Assembly (NCBI GenBank): GCA_903865435.1
Contig: CAIPJS010000064.1
Location: 49,851-113,850, forward strand
Reading direction: 5' to 3'
From: an uncultured Bacteroidota bacterium
GTDB lineage: Bacteria > Bacteroidota > Bacteroidia > Chitinophagales > Chitinophagaceae
DNA length: 64,000 nucleotides
Every line of letters starts with the position of its first letter. The first letter of the stretch is position 1. The position numbers and the translations under genes are program-made. Under the pieces are notes generated by a model, which worked only from the letters and a program-made list of their open reading frames with translations, was not told where the DNA came from and did not search any database. Positions 36,483-46,670 of the stretch are shown here, piece by piece.

Positions 36483-38162
36483 ATGGAACTAAATAAATAT
36501 TCAAAAACAATCACACTCGATCCAACACAGCCAGCGGCGCAAGCCATGTTTTATGGAATTGGATTGACGGATGCCGATTTAAACAAAGCACAAGTGGGTG
36601 TGGTGAGTATGGGCTATGATGGCAATACCTGTAATATGCATTTGAATGCATTGGCAGATCATATCAAGAAAAGCGTTTGGGAAAATGATTTAGTAGGATT
36701 GACATTTCATACCATTGGTGTGAGTGATGGCATGAGCAATGGTACCGATGGTATGCGTTATTCTTTAGTAAGCCGTGATGTCATTGCAGATAGTATTGAA
36801 ACTGTTTGTGGTGCACAATATTATGATGGATTGATTGCGGTACCAGGTTGCGATAAAAATATGCCAGGTTCATTAATCGCCATGGGCAGATTGAATCGTC
36901 CAGCGATTATGTTGTATGGAGGAACCATTGCACCCGGTCATTACAATGGACAGGATTTAAATATAGTTTCTGCATTTGAAGCATTGGGACAAAAAATGGC
37001 AGGGCAATTGTCTGATGCCGATTTCAAAGGTATTGTGCAACATGCTTGTCCAGGCGCTGGTGCATGCGGCGGTATGTATACGGCCAATACCATGGCAGCT
37101 GCAATCGAAGCCTTGGGAATGAGTTTACCTTATTCATCTTCCAATCCAGCATTGAGCGAAGAGAAACAACAAGAATGTAGAGATGCAGGCAAAGCCATCC
37201 GATTGTTATTAGAAAAAGACATTAAGCCTCGTGATATTATGACACGCAAAGCATTTGAAAATGCAGTAGCGGTGATTATGGTATTAGGTGGAAGTACCAA
37301 TGCGGTATTACATATGATTGCCATGGCAAAGAGTGTGGGTGTGGCTTTCACGCAAGATGATTTTCAAACCATCAGTGATAAAATTCCAGTATTGGCCGAT
37401 TTCAAACCATCAGGAAAATATTTAATGCAGGACTTACATCAATATGGTGGTGTACCTGCAGTGATGAAATATATGTTGGCAGAGGGCTGGTTGCATGGAG
37501 ATTGTTTAACGGTGACAGGAAAAACCATTGCAGAAAATTTAGCAGCAGCACCTAGTTTAGATTTTGAACAACAAAAAATAATTTATCCAAAAGAAAATCC
37601 AATTAAAGCAACAGGCCACTTACAAATTATGTATGGCAATTTAGCAACGGGCGGCAGTGTGGCAAAAATTTCTGGAAAAGAAGGAGATATGTTTACAGGT
37701 CCAGCGCGTGTATTTGATGGAGAGCATGCACTTATCGAAGGCATCAATTCTAAAAAAATTAAAGAAGGAGATGTAGTTGTCATAAAAAATGTAGGACCTG
37801 TAGGAGCACCTGGTATGCCTGAAATGTTAAAACCTACCTCCGCCATTATTGGCGCGGGTTTGGGCAAGTCGGTGGCATTGATTACCGATGGAAGATTTAG
37901 TGGGGGTACGCATGGATTTGTGGTAGGACATATTACCCCCGAAGCGTACAAAGGTGGATTGATTGGATTGGTAGAAGATGGTGACATTATTGAATTGAAT
38001 GTACCCAAAAGAACCATGACCTTAAAAGTGGATGAAGCAACGATTGCAAAAAGAAAAGCAGCACAACCTAAACCAATATTAAAAGCAACCAATGGTGTAC
38101 TATGGAAATATGCACAATTGGTAAAAGATGCAAGTGAAGGATGTGTAACGGATGAGAACTAA
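36483..38162 (+). CDS. ilvD: Dihydroxy-acid dehydratase
   Basis: Dehydrates 2,3-dihydroxy acids to the 2-oxo acid precursors of valine and isoleucine. 559 residues from ATG 36483 (MELNKYSKT); an ATG at 36444 would add 13 unconserved residues. The iron-sulphur cysteines are in [21 protein letters not shown] and [16 protein letters not shown]. The C-terminal half has [17 protein letters not shown]. 70 bp to ilvB. Confidence 0.97.
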   Translation: MELNKYSKTITLDPTQPAAQAMFYGIGLTDADLNKAQVGVVSMGYDGNTCNMHLNALADHIKKSVWENDLVGLTFHTIGVSDGMSNGTDGMRYSLVSRDVIADSIETVCGAQYYDGLIAVPGCDKNMPGSLIAMGRLNRPAIMLYGGTIAPGHYNGQDLNIVSAFEALGQKMAGQLSDADFKGIVQHACPGAGACGGMYTANTMAAAIEALGMSLPYSSSNPALSEEKQQECRDAGKAIRLLLEKDIKPRDIMTRKAFENAVAVIMVLGGSTNAVLHMIAMAKSVGVAFTQDDFQTISDKIPVLADFKPSGKYLMQDLHQYGGVPAVMKYMLAEGWLHGDCLTVTGKTIAENLAAAPSLDFEQQKIIYPKENPIKATGHLQIMYGNLATGGSVAKISGKEGDMFTGPARVFDGEHALIEGINSKKIKEGDVVVIKNVGPVGAPGMPEMLKPTSAIIGAGLGKSVALITDGRFSGGTHGFVVGHITPEAYKGGLIGLVEDGDIIELNVPKRTMTLKVDEATIAKRKAAQPKPILKATNGVLWKYAQLVKDASEGCVTDEN

Positions 38163-38232
38163 ATAAAAATCATACAGTGTAAGAATTTTATTTAGTGATG
38201 AAAGAGATAAAGTAAAATAAATTTTTGAGCGT

Positions 38233-39930
38233 ATGGCAACGAAAAAATTAACAGGATCACAGGCAGTATTAGAAGCTTGTATTGCAGAAGGTGCTGAAAC
38301 CATTTTTGGTTATCCAGGTGGTGCCATTATGCCTATTTATGATGCGTTGTATGATTATAATGATCAACTTACACATATTTTGGTAAGACATGAACAAGGT
38401 GGAATACATGCTGGACAAGGTTATGCGCGTACCTCGGGGAAAGTGGGTGTGGTATTTGCAACTAGCGGACCAGGCGCTACCAATTTAGTTACAGGTTTAG
38501 CAGATGCCATGATTGATAGTACACCACTTGTTTGTATCACAGGACAAGTGTTCGCCCATTTATTAGGTACCGATGCATTTCAAGAGACAGACATTATTAA
38601 TATCACCATGCCGGTTACTAAATGGAATTATCAAGTGACCGATGCCACAGAAATACCAGGCATATTAGCCAAAGCATTTTATTTAGCAAGAAGTGGAAGA
38701 CCTGGTCCTGTATTAATTGATATTACAAAGAATGCGCAAATACAATCTTTCGATTATGAAGGCTACACGCCATGCAATCATATCAGAAGTTATCGACCTA
38801 AGCCAGTGATTCGTAAAAATTTTATTGATGAAGCTGTTGAATTAATTAACAATGCTCAAAAACCATTAGTGATTTTTGGACAAGGGGTAATTTTAGGGAA
38901 GGCAGAAAAAGAATTTAAAAAGTTTATAGAAAAATCGGGCATGCCAGCAGCCTGGACCATCTTGGGTTTGAGCGCTCTACCTACCGATCATCCACAAAAT
39001 GTGGGCATGTTGGGCATGCATGGAAATTATGGACCCAATGTATTAACCAATGAATGCGATGTACTCATTGCAGTGGGTATGCGTTTTGATGATCGTGTAA
39101 CAGGAAGATTAGATAAATACGCAAAGCAAGCCAAAGTGATTCATTTGGATATTGATCCATCTGAAATAGATAAAAATGTAAAAGCGCATGTTGGGGTTTG
39201 GGGCGATTGTAAAGAAACCTTGCCATTGCTCACTTTAGGCATCCAACAAAAAGATAGAAGCGAATGGTTAAAAGTCTTTGCCGACTATACACAAAAAGAA
39301 TATGATCAATGTATCAAAGAAGAAATTTATCCTAGTACGGAAGAAATGACCATGGGTGAAGTGATACGCATCGTAAATGAAACCACTAAAGGAAATGCAG
39401 TGGTAGTAACGGATGTAGGACAACATCAAATGGTGGCTTGCAGATACGCTAAGTTTAATCAAACCAGATCCAATGTAACATCCGGTGGACTAGGCACCAT
39501 GGGATTTGCTTTACCAGCAGCCATTGGTGCAAAGTTTGGTGCACTTGATAGAACAGTCATTGCAGTGATAGGAGATGGAGGCATACAAATGACCATTCAA
39601 GAATTAGGAACTATTATGCAAACAGGCGTAGATGTTAAAATAATGATTTTAAACAATCAGTTTTTAGGCATGGTGCGTCAGTGGCAGCAATTGTTTAATG
39701 ACAAGCGTTATTCTTTTGTAGACATTCAAAGCCCCGACTATGTAATGGTGGCCAAGGCGTATGGAATTGAGGGATCTAAAGTAGTGCACCGCAAGGATTT
39801 ACAAACAGCCATTCAAACCATGCTAGCACACAAGGGTTCTTATTTGTTAGAAGTAATGGTAGGAAAAGAAAACAATGTATTTCCAATGGTACCACAGGGT
39901 TGCAGTGTTTCAGAAATAAGACTAAAGTAG
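38233..39930 (+). CDS. ilvB: Acetolactate synthase large subunit
   Basis: ThDP-dependent condensation of pyruvate (or 2-oxobutyrate with pyruvate), the first shared branched-chain step. 565 residues. GYPGGAIMPIYDAL is near residue 26 and the catalytic Glu is in RHEQGG. The ThDP-binding GDGGIQMTIQEL ... NNQFLGMVRQWQ is in the third domain. It pairs with IlvN downstream, after a 103-bp structured spacer. Confidence 0.96.
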   Translation: MATKKLTGSQAVLEACIAEGAETIFGYPGGAIMPIYDALYDYNDQLTHILVRHEQGGIHAGQGYARTSGKVGVVFATSGPGATNLVTGLADAMIDSTPLVCITGQVFAHLLGTDAFQETDIINITMPVTKWNYQVTDATEIPGILAKAFYLARSGRPGPVLIDITKNAQIQSFDYEGYTPCNHIRSYRPKPVIRKNFIDEAVELINNAQKPLVIFGQGVILGKAEKEFKKFIEKSGMPAAWTILGLSALPTDHPQNVGMLGMHGNYGPNVLTNECDVLIAVGMRFDDRVTGRLDKYAKQAKVIHLDIDPSEIDKNVKAHVGVWGDCKETLPLLTLGIQQKDRSEWLKVFADYTQKEYDQCIKEEIYPSTEEMTMGEVIRIVNETTKGNAVVVTDVGQHQMVACRYAKFNQTRSNVTSGGLGTMGFALPAAIGAKFGALDRTVIAVIGDGGIQMTIQELGTIMQTGVDVKIMILNNQFLGMVRQWQQLFNDKRYSFVDIQSPDYVMVAKAYGIEGSKVVHRKDLQTAIQTMLAHKGSYLLEVMVGKENNVFPMVPQGCSVSEIRLK

Positions 39931-39991
39931 CGAAGCGCTGAAGTCTTATTGGAGCGAGTCCCAAGGACGAGCTCAATTATTCGAAAATAAT
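39929..39991 (+). promoter_or_regulatory. Three tandem hairpins in the ilvB-ilvN spacer
   Basis: Three adjacent inverted repeats: AGCG/CGCT (39929-39939); GAGC-GA-GTCC-CAA-GGAC-GA-GCTC (39952-39974), whose two 4-bp helices are separated by a symmetric GA/GA internal loop; and ATTATT-CGAA-AATAAT (39976-39991). No long T-tract follows. They could protect the ilvB end of the mRNA or set the ilvB:ilvN ratio. Confidence 0.5.
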
Positions 39992-40033
39992 GTAGAAAAA
40001 AATATAGAAATAATAAATTAAAGACCTGATAAT

Positions 40034-40636
40034 ATGGAAACAAATACCGAAAAACAAGAATACACCATCACGGTGTATACCGAAAACCAAGTAGGGTTGT
40101 TGAATCGTATTGCCATTATTTTTTCACGTCGAAAAATTAATGTCGAAAGTTTAAACACTTCACCTTCAGAAATTGCAGGCATCCATCGTTTCACCATTGT
40201 GGTGATGGAGTCACATGATGTGGTTTTGAAAGTAGTCAGACAAATCGAGAAGCAAGTAGAAGTATTAAAAGCTTATTTCAATACCAATGATGAAATTGTA
40301 TGGCAGGAACTGGCATTGTATAAAGTCTTGTCTGAAGAAATTACTGAGAAAGTAAAAGTAGAAAGATTGTTAAGAGAATATGGCGCACGTGCCGTAGCCA
40401 TCAGAAAAGATTTTATTGTATTTGAAACTACAGGCCATAGAGAAGAAACCAATAAGTTAATGAAAGCCTTGGAGCCATTTGGTTTGGTAGAATTTGTAAG
40501 AAGTGCGCGAGTGGCCATTATCAAAGAAAGTAGTGGATTCCATGAAAAATTAAAAGACTTTGAAAAAAAGCAACCCAGTGAAGAGGTAATAGAAAATGAA
40601 TACCTAGGCAAAAGAGAAGCGGTGTTTACCATGTAA
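40034..40636 (+). CDS. ilvN: Acetolactate synthase small (regulatory) subunit
   Basis: 200 residues. The N-terminal ACT domain (about 9-85) has ITVYTENQVGLLNRIAIIFSRR and IHRFTIVV, the valine-sensing region in the family. A C-terminal ALS small-subunit domain follows. Somewhat longer than E. coli IlvH (163). It gives the enzyme complex feedback control by valine. 77 bp to ilvC. Confidence 0.94.
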   Translation: METNTEKQEYTITVYTENQVGLLNRIAIIFSRRKINVESLNTSPSEIAGIHRFTIVVMESHDVVLKVVRQIEKQVEVLKAYFNTNDEIVWQELALYKVLSEEITEKVKVERLLREYGARAVAIRKDFIVFETTGHREETNKLMKALEPFGLVEFVRSARVAIIKESSGFHEKLKDFEKKQPSEEVIENEYLGKREAVFTM

Positions 40637-40713
40637 TCATCAACAAAAAATAAATCAAAAAACAAACATTCAAAACATAAATTAATTAAACAAAAATCTA
40701 AACACTAAGTAAA

Positions 40714-41769
40714 ATGGCAAAATTAAATTTTGGCGGAACAGAAGAAAATGTAGTGACTCGTGAAGAGTTTCCATTAGCAAAAGCACAAGAAGTATTAAAA
40801 AATGAAACCATCGCAGTTATTGGTTATGGTGTTCAAGGTCCAGGACAAGCATTGAATCAAAAAGAAAATGGGGTTAATGTAATTATAGGACAACGTAAAA
40901 ATTCTAAAAGCTGGGATAAAGCCATCGCTGATGGTTTTGTACCAGGAACCACTTTATTTGAAATAGAAGAAGCTTTAGAAAAAGGAACCATCATTTGTTA
41001 TTTATTAAGTGATGCGGCACAAATCGCGATGTGGCCAACCGTTAAAAAACATTTAACCAAAGGAAAAGCACTTTATTTCTCTCATGGCTTTGGCATTACA
41101 TTTAATGAGCAAACTGGTATTATTCCTCCAGCCGATGTGGATGTATTCTTAGTAGCCCCTAAAGGTTCTGGAACTTCTTTAAGAAGAATGTTTTTACAAG
41201 GACGTGGCTTGAACTCTAGTTATGCCATCTTTCAAGATGCCACTGGTAAAGCTTGGGATAGAGTCATTGCCTTAGGAATTGCCATTGGATCAGGCTATTT
41301 GTTTGAGACAGACTTTCGAAAAGAAGTATTTTCTGATTTAACTGGAGAGCGAGGCACATTAATGGGTGCAATTCAAGGTATCTTTGCAGCCCAATATGAA
41401 GTATTGCGTAAAAACGGACATTCTCCTTCTGAAGCATTCAACGAAACAGTCGAAGAATTGACACAATCATTAATGCCATTGGTAGCAGAAAATGGAATGG
41501 ATTGGATGTATGCCAACTGTTCAACCACTGCACAAAGAGGCGCTTTGGATTGGTGGAAAAAATTCCGTGATGCAACATTACCCGTATTTAGTGATTTATA
41601 CAATAGCGTAGCCACTGGAAAAGAATCTGCACGTTCAATCGATTTAAACAGTAAAACAGATTACCGTGAAAAATTAGAAGTTGAATTGGCCGATTTACAC
41701 AATAGTGAAATGTGGCAAGCTGGAAGAACTGTAAGAAGTTTGCGACCAGAAAATCAACCAGCAAAATAG
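40714..41769 (+). CDS. ilvC: Ketol-acid reductoisomerase
   Basis: Isomerises and reduces acetolactate or acetohydroxybutyrate, using Mg and NAD(P)H. 351 residues, the short class I type. The Rossmann motif GYGVQGPGQALNQ is at about 37-49, with QRKNSKSWDKA after it in the cofactor-specificity loop. LTGERGTLMGAIQG and FNETVEELTQSLMPL carry the metal-binding acidic residues. An Arg/Lys/Ser loop suggests NADPH use. It follows ilvN after 77 bp and precedes ilvA. Confidence 0.96.
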   Translation: MAKLNFGGTEENVVTREEFPLAKAQEVLKNETIAVIGYGVQGPGQALNQKENGVNVIIGQRKNSKSWDKAIADGFVPGTTLFEIEEALEKGTIICYLLSDAAQIAMWPTVKKHLTKGKALYFSHGFGITFNEQTGIIPPADVDVFLVAPKGSGTSLRRMFLQGRGLNSSYAIFQDATGKAWDRVIALGIAIGSGYLFETDFRKEVFSDLTGERGTLMGAIQGIFAAQYEVLRKNGHSPSEAFNETVEELTQSLMPLVAENGMDWMYANCSTTAQRGALDWWKKFRDATLPVFSDLYNSVATGKESARSIDLNSKTDYREKLEVELADLHNSEMWQAGRTVRSLRPENQPAK

Positions 41770-41787
41770 TTTTGCGGTTGGAAAATT

Positions 41788-41808
41788 ATTATTCTCTAGT
41801 AGAATAAT
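41788..41808 (+). repeat. Hairpin in the ilvC-ilvA spacer
   Basis: ATTATTCT (41788-41795) pairs with AGAATAAT (41801-41808) around a CTAGT loop. AT-rich, no T-tract. Possibly a processing or stability element; weak evidence. Confidence 0.4.
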
Positions 41809-41824
41809 ATAAAAGAGAAAGAAT

Positions 41825-43099
41825 ATGAGCGAAGCAAAGAAAATAAATAAGCCTGCACTGGATATTGAGGGAGCAGCAAAAAGATTAAAGTTGGTGGTAA
41901 ATCATACCCCACTGCAATACAATGCCAATTTATCCCGCAAATACCAGTGCAGTGTCTATTTAAAGCGAGAGGACTTACAAATTGTGCGTTCTTATAAAAT
42001 AAGAGGTGCCTACAATATGATGAGTCAGTTGTCGGCCCAGCAATTGGCCAAAGGAGTCGTATGTGCAAGTGCTGGCAACCATGCACAAGGCTTTGCGTAC
42101 AGTTGTAAAAAGTTAGGTGTAAAGGGGGTCGTATTTATGCCCATCCCCTCGCCGCAACAAAAAGTAAATCAAACAAAAATGTTTGGTGAAAATTTTGTAG
42201 AAGTAAAATTAATTGGCGACACTTTTGATGATACAGCTGTGGCAGCAAAAGCCTATACCATCGAACATGGAATGACTTTTGTTCCACCTTTTGATCATCC
42301 TGCTATTATTTCTGGACAAGCTACCGTGGGTGTAGAAATTTTAGAAGACATCAAAACATTAACCGATGCACCTATTGATTATTTATTTAGTCCAGTAGGT
42401 GGCGGTGGATTGACTGCAGGGGTAGGAACTTATTTTAAAACAGTTTCTCCCAACACAAAAATTATTGGATTAGAACCAGAAGGCGCGCCCAGTATGTTTT
42501 GGGCATTGAATTCTGGAGAACCTGTTGAATTAGAAAACATAGATAAGTTTGTAGATGGCGCCGCTGTAAAAAGAGTAGGTGATATTACATTTAGCTTTTG
42601 TAAAGAGGTGATAGACGATATGCATTTGGTACCCGAAGGAAAAATTTGTACCACTATTTTGCAAATGTACAATGAAGAAGCCATTGTGGTAGAACCCGCA
42701 GGGGCTATGTCTGTAGCGGCTTTGGATGATTATGCCGATCAAATTAAAGGGAAAAATATTGTTTGTATTGTAAGTGGAGGCAATAATGATATTGCACGTA
42801 TGCAAGAAATTAAAGAGCGATCCTTAACGTATGAAGGCTTGAAACATTATTTCTTAATTCGATTTGCACAAAGACCAGGATCATTAAAAGAGTTTGTAAA
42901 TAAAGTATTGGGGCCCGAAGATGACATCACTAGGTTTGAATACATACAAAAACACAATAAGGAAGCGGGTCCCGCATTGATTGGTTTAGAATTAAAATCA
43001 AAAAAAGATTACAATGCTTTAATTGAAAATTTAAAGAAATACCAAATTAATTACGACGAAATTAATAAGGACGATAATATATACGGTTACTTAATTTAA
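41825..43099 (+). CDS. ilvA: Threonine ammonia-lyase (threonine dehydratase)
   Basis: PLP enzyme turning threonine into 2-oxobutyrate, the start of isoleucine synthesis. 424 residues. The PLP lysine is in REDLQIVRSYKIRGAYNMM, followed by CASAGNHAQGFAYS and the glycine loop SPVGGGGLTAGV. The C-terminal region (about 340-424) is a single ACT-like regulatory domain (FAQRPGSLKEFVNKVLG), shorter than the two-domain E. coli IlvA (514). It links the ilv genes before it to the thr genes after it. Confidence 0.93.
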   Translation: MSEAKKINKPALDIEGAAKRLKLVVNHTPLQYNANLSRKYQCSVYLKREDLQIVRSYKIRGAYNMMSQLSAQQLAKGVVCASAGNHAQGFAYSCKKLGVKGVVFMPIPSPQQKVNQTKMFGENFVEVKLIGDTFDDTAVAAKAYTIEHGMTFVPPFDHPAIISGQATVGVEILEDIKTLTDAPIDYLFSPVGGGGLTAGVGTYFKTVSPNTKIIGLEPEGAPSMFWALNSGEPVELENIDKFVDGAAVKRVGDITFSFCKEVIDDMHLVPEGKICTTILQMYNEEAIVVEPAGAMSVAALDDYADQIKGKNIVCIVSGGNNDIARMQEIKERSLTYEGLKHYFLIRFAQRPGSLKEFVNKVLGPEDDITRFEYIQKHNKEAGPALIGLELKSKKDYNALIENLKKYQINYDEINKDDNIYGYLI

Positions 43100-43121
43100 G
43101 ATAGAAAAATTAGAAAGGTTT

Positions 43122-45587
43122 ATGCAGGTTTTAAAATTTGGAGGAAGTTCGGTAGGTAGTGTAGATGCCATCAATCAAATGGTTGCAATTGTTGTGAACA
43201 ATACAAACAAGCCAAGTATTGTAGTGGTTTCTGCAATGAGCGGTATTACGGATCAATTGTTGATGTTGGCTCAAACCGCAGCAAATGGCAACGAAGCCTA
43301 TAAAACCATTATACAAAGCATCGAGCAAAAACATTTGGATGTAGTGCGTGCTTTATTGCCCATACAACAACAAAGTGCTACTTTAAGTTTGGTGAAACAA
43401 CTCACCAATGAATTAGAAGCCAATTGTGAAGGGTTGTTTATGCTCAAGGAATTGTCCATGCGCATGCAGGATAAAATAATTAGTTATGGTGAATTGTTGT
43501 CTTCTAGAATTATTTCCGCCACCTTTGCATCCAAAGGCATTCAACAACAATGGGTTGATTCTATCAATTTAATTAAAACCAATAGCAATTTTTATAATGC
43601 AGCCGTAGATAAGGATTTAACCTATAAATCCATCCAAACTTATTTTGCAGCACCCGAAAATAAATTTGATTTATATATAGCCCCCGGCTTTGTGTCCTCA
43701 GATGAACAAGGCAATACCACTACATTGGGCCGCGGCGGATCGGATTATACAGGCGCCATTTATGCAGCGGCATTGGATGTAGCTGTATTTGAAATATGGA
43801 CCGATGTAAGTGGCATGATGACAGCCGATCCAAGAATGGTACAAAATGCAAAAGAAATTCCAGAAATTTCTTATCAAGAAGCCATGGAGTTGTCACATTT
43901 TGGTGCCAAAGTAATTTATCCTCCTACCATTCAACCGGTGATGCAAAAAAATATACCGGTAAGGATAAAAAATACGTTTGATCCAAAGCATATAGGTACC
44001 ATCATCAAGAATGAATCAGCAGCCGATAAAAGTTTTATAAGAGGCATATCCAGTATTAAAGATATTTGTTTACTAAGCTTGGAAGGAAGTGGAATGGTAG
44101 GAATACCAGGGTTTTCTAAAAGATTGTTTGATGCCCTGGCGAAAAAGCAAATCAATATTATTTTAATCACACAAAGTTCTTCAGAACATTCTATTTGTGT
44201 AGGGGTGAATATGCAAGATGCACACCAAGCTAAAATAGCTGTTGATGCTGAATTTGAGCAAGAGATCAACACACATAAAGTAGAACCATTAATTATAGAA
44301 AAAGAGGTTTCCATTTTGGCCTTGGTAGGAGAGCAAATGAAAAGCCATCCAGGCGTGAGTGGAAAAATGTTTGGTGTATTGGGACGCAATGGTATTAATG
44401 TAAGAGCCATCGCACAAGGCTCTTCCGAAAAAAATATTTCAGCGGTCATTGCCACGCAGGATGTACGCAAAGCCATCAACGTATTGCATGAAGAATTTTT
44501 TGAAACTTCTTACAAACAAGTGAATGTATATGTTGCAGGTGCGGGCAATGTAGGTGGAAAATTAATTGATCAAATAAAAAAACAAGTACCTTATTTGCAA
44601 AAAACATTGAAGTTGCAAATTAATATAGTAGGCATTGCCAACAGTAAAAAGCAACTAATCATTATCGATGGTATCGATTTAACCACTTGGCGTGAGCAAT
44701 TGTCAACAGCCAAGGCAGGCAATATCAGCGATTATGTACATGCCATTCTTGAGAATAATTTGCGCAATAGTATTTTTGTAGATGTGACTGCACACGAAAC
44801 GGTAGCAAATGTCTACACTACTTTATTAGAAAAGGCAGTATCCATTATTGCATGTAATAAAATTGCCTGCTCCTCTCCTTATGAACATTATGCTAAATTA
44901 AAATCTTTGGCAAGAGAATACAATGCATCCTTCTTATATGAAACCAATGTAGGAGCGAGTTTGCCCATCATTGGTACATTGAATGATTTAATGAGAAGTG
45001 GAGACAACATCAATAAAATTGAAGCTGTATTATCAGGCACTTTAAATTATGTATTTAATAATTATGCAGGCGGTAACGATGGAAAATCATTTGCTCAAGT
45101 GGTAAGGCAGGCCCAAGCCGAAGGGTATACCGAACCAGATCCAAGATTGGATTTAGGAGGCACCGATGTAATGCGAAAAATAATGATCTTGGCGCGTGAA
45201 GCAGGTACCAAATTAGAAATGACAGATATTATCAATGATGCCTTTTTACCAGCAAGTTGTTTTGATGGATCGGTAGAAGATTTTTATAAGGAAATGGAAA
45301 AACAAGAAGCACATTTTAAAAAGATTTATGAAGCAGCATCGGCAGAAGGGTGTAAATTAAAATTTGTAGCCAAGTTTGAAACCAATGGAAAAACAACGGC
45401 AAAAGTGGGCTTACAACACATACAACCCAGCTCTGATTTTTATCATTTGTATGGTAAAGACAATTTGGTTTTATTTTATAGCATGCGTTATCCTGAATTG
45501 CCATTGGTGGTCAAAGGGGCAGGTGCGGGTGCCGATGTAACTGCATCGGGTGTATTTGCCGACATCATAAGAGCTGCAAGAGTTTAA
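43122..45587 (+). CDS. thrA: Bifunctional aspartokinase / homoserine dehydrogenase
   Basis: A fusion of the first and third steps from aspartate to homoserine. 821 residues, like E. coli ThrA (820). Aspartokinase part: KFGGSSVGS at 4-12 and GRGGSDYTGAIYAAAL around 206. Two ACT domains follow (about 315-460, with QGSSEKNISAVI). The homoserine dehydrogenase part starts near residue 468 with VAGAGNVGGKLI and includes GASLPIIGTL and LSGTLNYVFN. Threonine feedback through the ACT domains is expected. 22 bp after ilvA, 94 bp before thrB. Confidence 0.96.
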   Translation: MQVLKFGGSSVGSVDAINQMVAIVVNNTNKPSIVVVSAMSGITDQLLMLAQTAANGNEAYKTIIQSIEQKHLDVVRALLPIQQQSATLSLVKQLTNELEANCEGLFMLKELSMRMQDKIISYGELLSSRIISATFASKGIQQQWVDSINLIKTNSNFYNAAVDKDLTYKSIQTYFAAPENKFDLYIAPGFVSSDEQGNTTTLGRGGSDYTGAIYAAALDVAVFEIWTDVSGMMTADPRMVQNAKEIPEISYQEAMELSHFGAKVIYPPTIQPVMQKNIPVRIKNTFDPKHIGTIIKNESAADKSFIRGISSIKDICLLSLEGSGMVGIPGFSKRLFDALAKKQINIILITQSSSEHSICVGVNMQDAHQAKIAVDAEFEQEINTHKVEPLIIEKEVSILALVGEQMKSHPGVSGKMFGVLGRNGINVRAIAQGSSEKNISAVIATQDVRKAINVLHEEFFETSYKQVNVYVAGAGNVGGKLIDQIKKQVPYLQKTLKLQINIVGIANSKKQLIIIDGIDLTTWREQLSTAKAGNISDYVHAILENNLRNSIFVDVTAHETVANVYTTLLEKAVSIIACNKIACSSPYEHYAKLKSLAREYNASFLYETNVGASLPIIGTLNDLMRSGDNINKIEAVLSGTLNYVFNNYAGGNDGKSFAQVVRQAQAEGYTEPDPRLDLGGTDVMRKIMILAREAGTKLEMTDIINDAFLPASCFDGSVEDFYKEMEKQEAHFKKIYEAASAEGCKLKFVAKFETNGKTTAKVGLQHIQPSSDFYHLYGKDNLVLFYSMRYPELPLVVKGAGAGADVTASGVFADIIRAARV

Positions 45588-45681
45588 TAAATTATATATA
45601 CTAAAAGATACTATAATTTAAAATAGATAATTAAAGATGTTTTTTTTATTAAAGTATTTTTATATAAAATAGATATACAAG

Positions 45682-46650
45682 ATGTTTTCTGAAAATCAAT
45701 GGATAAAAATAAAAGCCCCTGCCACTGTAGCGAATATGGTTTGCGGTTTTGATATTTTGGGCTTTGCTGTGAATAGTCCATATGATGAAATGGAAATGAG
45801 ATGGATGAGTCGAGCTGAAAACGAAGCCAGCATTACTATTATTAATATTGACAATTATAATTTACCTACCGACCCAGAAAAAAATGTGGCAGGTGCAGCC
45901 TTAATTGCTTTTTTAGAAGAGTATGAAGAAAAGCAAAATAACAATAACGCCCCTAAAATAAAATTCGAAGTAAAAATTAATAAACTTATCAAACCCGGTA
46001 GTGGTGTGGGTTCTAGCGCTGCTAGTTCTGCGGGTGCCGTGGTAGGTGCCAATTATTTATTAGGTAATATTTTCTCTAAAGACGATTTAGTGCGTTTTGC
46101 TATGAATGGAGAAAAATTAGCATCGGGTGTAAAGCATGCCGATAATATTGCTCCTTGTATTTTTGGAGGAGTTACCTTGGTGAGATCTATTTTTCCCTTA
46201 GAAATTATTGCACTGCCTTCTCCCACCTTGCATGTAACCATTGTGCATCCTCAAATTGAAGTAAGAACTTCGGATGCAAGAAGTATATTAAGACAACAAG
46301 TGCTATTAAAAGATGCCATTAAACAATGGGGTAATATAGCAGGACTAGTTGCAGGCTTAATGAAATCAGACTATGATTTAATTGGTAGGTCTTTAGAAGA
46401 TGTAATTATAGAGCCCGTGCGTTCTATATTAATACCAGGTTTCGATGCTTTAAAACTAGCATGTAAACAAGCAGGTGCTTTAGGGGGTGGTATTTCAGGC
46501 TCTGGTCCTTCTATTTTCATGCTAAGTAAAACCAAAGAAATAGCCATAGCCGTTGAAAAAGAAATGATGCAATTGTATGATGGCATTGGACTTCCGCATC
46601 ATACTTATGTAACTAGTATTAACCAAACAGGTGTTGAGATAACAGCTTAG
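45682..46650 (+). CDS. thrB: Homoserine kinase
   Basis: Phosphorylates homoserine. A 322-residue GHMP kinase: KAPATVANMVCGFDILGFAV at the N terminus, ATP loop KPGSGVGSSAASSAGAVVGAN near 105-125, and GGGISGSGPSIFML in the C-terminal half. A small Asn-rich insert (KQNNNNAP, around 88-95) sits ahead of the ATP loop. Followed by thrC after 20 bp. Confidence 0.95.
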   Translation: MFSENQWIKIKAPATVANMVCGFDILGFAVNSPYDEMEMRWMSRAENEASITIINIDNYNLPTDPEKNVAGAALIAFLEEYEEKQNNNNAPKIKFEVKINKLIKPGSGVGSSAASSAGAVVGANYLLGNIFSKDDLVRFAMNGEKLASGVKHADNIAPCIFGGVTLVRSIFPLEIIALPSPTLHVTIVHPQIEVRTSDARSILRQQVLLKDAIKQWGNIAGLVAGLMKSDYDLIGRSLEDVIIEPVRSILIPGFDALKLACKQAGALGGGISGSGPSIFMLSKTKEIAIAVEKEMMQLYDGIGLPHHTYVTSINQTGVEITA

Positions 46651-46670
46651 TTTGAAAAGATAAATTTCAT

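Noticed and set aside
37583..38092. 169-codon minus ORF inside ilvD
   Set aside because: Antisense shadow of the conserved ilvD C-terminal half.
43931..44479. 182-codon minus ORF inside thrA
   Set aside because: Frame shadow of a conserved gene; composition is that of reversed thrA codons.
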